A DNA stretch of 6,983 nt from Bacteroidales bacterium UBA4912 (GTDB lineage Bacteria; Bacteroidota; Bacteroidia; Bacteroidales; Dysgonomonadaceae), in contig DHCC01000082.1 in NCBI GenBank assembly GCA_002398875.1, positions 7,838-14,820 on the forward strand. The letters run 5' to 3'. The notes under the pieces were generated by a model. The model did not search any database. It was not told where the DNA came from and saw only the letters and a list, made by a program, of their open reading frames with translations. How positions within the stretch are numbered: the stretch's first letter is position 1; each line of letters begins with the position of its first letter. Below, in pieces: positions 5,986-6,983 of the stretch. The position numbers were made by a program, and so were the translations under genes.

Positions 5986-6606
5986 ATGTCACAACAAAAC
6001 ATACATATATCAAAAAAGCTACTCTCAAAAACAGAGTCTCTTATGTTGCACGGGGTTGGTTTTGTTACCGGCGACCCTACAATAAAACTCAGTTACCCTT
6101 TCACATTCCATCCCGGAATGCAGGTAACTGTTACAGAACCCGGCGACTCCAAATGGATATATATGATGCTTCCCCTTAATAAAGGCAGTCTTATTACCGA
6201 TATCAGGATAGCTCACCACAGAATCGGTTTAAACAGCCGAATATCGCTAATCAGACTCATAGAGCAGAGAGAACCCATTTCAGCAGTTGTAGTACACAAC
6301 AAAAAGATTGAAGGCTCACCACCATCTACATGTATAATCCACACCGGATGCAGTGTAATTGTCAGAAAAAGCACTCTTCTCAAGGTGTGTATGAATTTTT
6401 CAAATACAGATGAAATGATAGAGATAGGATCTGTTGAGATCAGATATATTCCCTCTTTTGTAACTCTTTCAGGTATTGATAAAAATGAAATGAAAATCAG
6501 TGAAGAAAATCATTTTTTCACAATCAGTGAATCTCAAAAAATAGAAGAGGTCAAACCCACATTGGCAGAACTCTTCTCTCAGAAAAAAAGAAAAACAATT
6601 TTCTAA
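5986..6606 (+). CDS. Unrecognised 206-residue soluble protein, predicted beta-rich
   Basis: I do not recognise this family with confidence. There is no signal peptide or membrane helix, so it is probably cytoplasmic. Residues 17-156 alternate short hydrophobic strands and turns (ESLMLHGVGFVTGDPT, HPGMQVTVTEPGDSKWIYMMLPL, ITDIRIAHHRIGLNSRISLIRLI), which suggests a beta-sandwich. The pattern of HG near the start, a Trp before a P-L strand and an 'R-I-x-x-I' strand recalls DUF6623-like proteins, but this is a weak impression. Three cysteines (C116, C122, C135) are not in a known motif. Residues 157-206 are a charged, probably flexible tail ending in the basic stretch SQKKRKTIF, after a short hydrophobic PTLAELF. 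It follows the HU-like gene by 22 nt and is probably co-transcribed, so the two proteins may work together. The reading frame and codon use look normal, and the gene is real with high probability. Confidence 0.8.
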   Translation: MSQQNIHISKKLLSKTESLMLHGVGFVTGDPTIKLSYPFTFHPGMQVTVTEPGDSKWIYMMLPLNKGSLITDIRIAHHRIGLNSRISLIRLIEQREPISAVVVHNKKIEGSPPSTCIIHTGCSVIVRKSTLLKVCMNFSNTDEMIEIGSVEIRYIPSFVTLSGIDKNEMKISEENHFFTISESQKIEEVKPTLAELFSQKKRKTIF

Positions 6607-6638
6607 TATAGAAACACCTAGTGAGATATCTTAATTTA

Positions 6639-6691
6639 TTATTTTTTAAATTTTTTAGTGTATGAAAAAAAAGTTATTTTTTAAATTTTTT
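6639..6691. repeat. 18-nt direct repeat straddling the start of the lipoprotein gene
   Basis: TTATTTTTTAAATTTTTT occurs at 6639-6656 and again at 6674-6691, a period of 35 nt. The first copy is in the leader and the second encodes residues 5-10 (LFFKFF) of the signal peptide. Between them lie the ATG and a run of eight A residues (6665-6672). The sequence is low-complexity, so a chance or composition-driven origin is possible. Confidence 0.7.
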
Positions 6692-6983
6692 GTCTTTGCA
6701 GTTATTGGTGCATTGGTTACAATGACATCTTGTAAAGACTATGATGATGACATCACTCGTATCGACACCGGGTTAAGCGGTGTTAAGAGCGATCTAACGA
6801 GTCAGCTTGCAGCAATCAAGACTGAGATGAACTCTTCTGTGGACTCGAAGGTAAAAACTGTTGCCGATGGTTTGGCAGCAGAAAAAACGGAGCTTGATAA
6901 GCTGAAAGCAGAACTTGCTACACTCAAGGCATCAGCTGCCGGTGATGCTGAAATAGCAGCTCTTGAAAAAAAGATTGCTGATA
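6662..6983 (+). CDS. Coiled-coil lipoprotein, SCKDYDDDI type (3' end outside window)
   Basis: The frame is open from ATG 6662 to the window edge, giving 107 residues. It begins with a clear lipoprotein signal: MKKK, a hydrophobic core rich in Phe/Val, and TMTSC with lipidation at Cys24. The next residues KDYDDDI resemble the start of many Bacteroidota lipoproteins whose N-terminal part is a long coiled coil (DUF4988-like, from memory). The acidic residues after the Cys could favour surface export in this phylum. Residues about 34-107 are rich in Ala, Lys, Glu and Leu with heptad-like spacing (ELDKLKAELATLKA, AALEKKIAD), so a coiled coil is very likely. The total length and any C-terminal domain are unknown. 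It follows the 206-residue protein's gene by 55 nt without a clear promoter or terminator. Base composition is less AT-rich than in the two preceding genes after the signal peptide. Confidence 0.88.
   Translation, partial: MKKKLFFKFFVFAVIGALVTMTSCKDYDDDITRIDTGLSGVKSDLTSQLAAIKTEMNSSVDSKVKTVADGLAAEKTELDKLKAELATLKASAAGDAEIAALEKKIAD

Noticed and set aside
6025..6219. Minus-strand 64-residue open frame in the 206-residue protein's gene
   Set aside because: Antisense shadow; the plus-strand frame is longer and fits the operon layout.
1..6983. CRISPR array, insertion sequence or integration site
   Set aside because: No regularly spaced repeats of suitable length, no transposase or integrase frame and no tRNA-flanking duplications were found.

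Overview
The window looks like a piece of a Bacteroidota chromosome, most likely order Bacteroidales. It is AT-rich. Two promoters match the Bacteroidota consensus (-33 TTTG, about 19 nt, -7 TAnnTTTG), and most start codons lack a Shine-Dalgarno sequence. The proteins include forms typical of the phylum: a DUF4369/thioredoxin-fold lipoprotein, a one-polypeptide hybrid two-component regulator with an AraC output domain, an HU-like protein of the TIGR01201 type, and a lipoprotein starting SCKDYDDDI. Genus cannot be fixed from sequence alone.

Left part (1-3090), housekeeping and envelope. A type I pantothenate kinase (coaA, + strand, 5' end outside the window) ends at 780 and converges on a minus-strand block. 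A bidirectional hairpin terminator (782-816) separates them. Reading along the minus strand, the block holds a membrane-anchored DUF4369/thioredoxin-fold lipoprotein that has lost both redox cysteines, then greA, then a HIT-family hydrolase. greA and the HIT gene are 13 nt apart and probably co-transcribed from a near-consensus promoter (1817-1847). The lipoprotein has its own promoter (3057-3087), which overlaps the longest possible reading frame and so favours an internal GTG start at 3026.

Centre (3065-5585), regulation. A 370-nt AT-rich intergenic region with divergent promoters leads to a 569-residue hybrid regulator: one membrane helix, HisKA, HATPase, receiver, AraC-type HTH. It has no periplasmic sensor domain, unlike the large SusR/BT-type hybrid regulators. 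It is followed by a 440-nt non-coding stretch with a 12-bp inverted repeat just after the stop codon, an ATTAGCACA motif also found upstream of the kinase, and a perfect 13-nt direct repeat with a 17-nt period that runs into a -7-like box.

Right part (5586-6983), possible regulated operon. An HU-like DNA-binding protein, an unrecognised 206-residue soluble beta-rich protein, and the start of a coiled-coil lipoprotein lie on the + strand with gaps of 22 and 55 nt. The repeats around the kinase and before this cluster suggest, but do not prove, that the kinase controls itself and the cluster. This region is the best candidate for an undescribed system. An 18-nt direct repeat straddles the lipoprotein's start codon.
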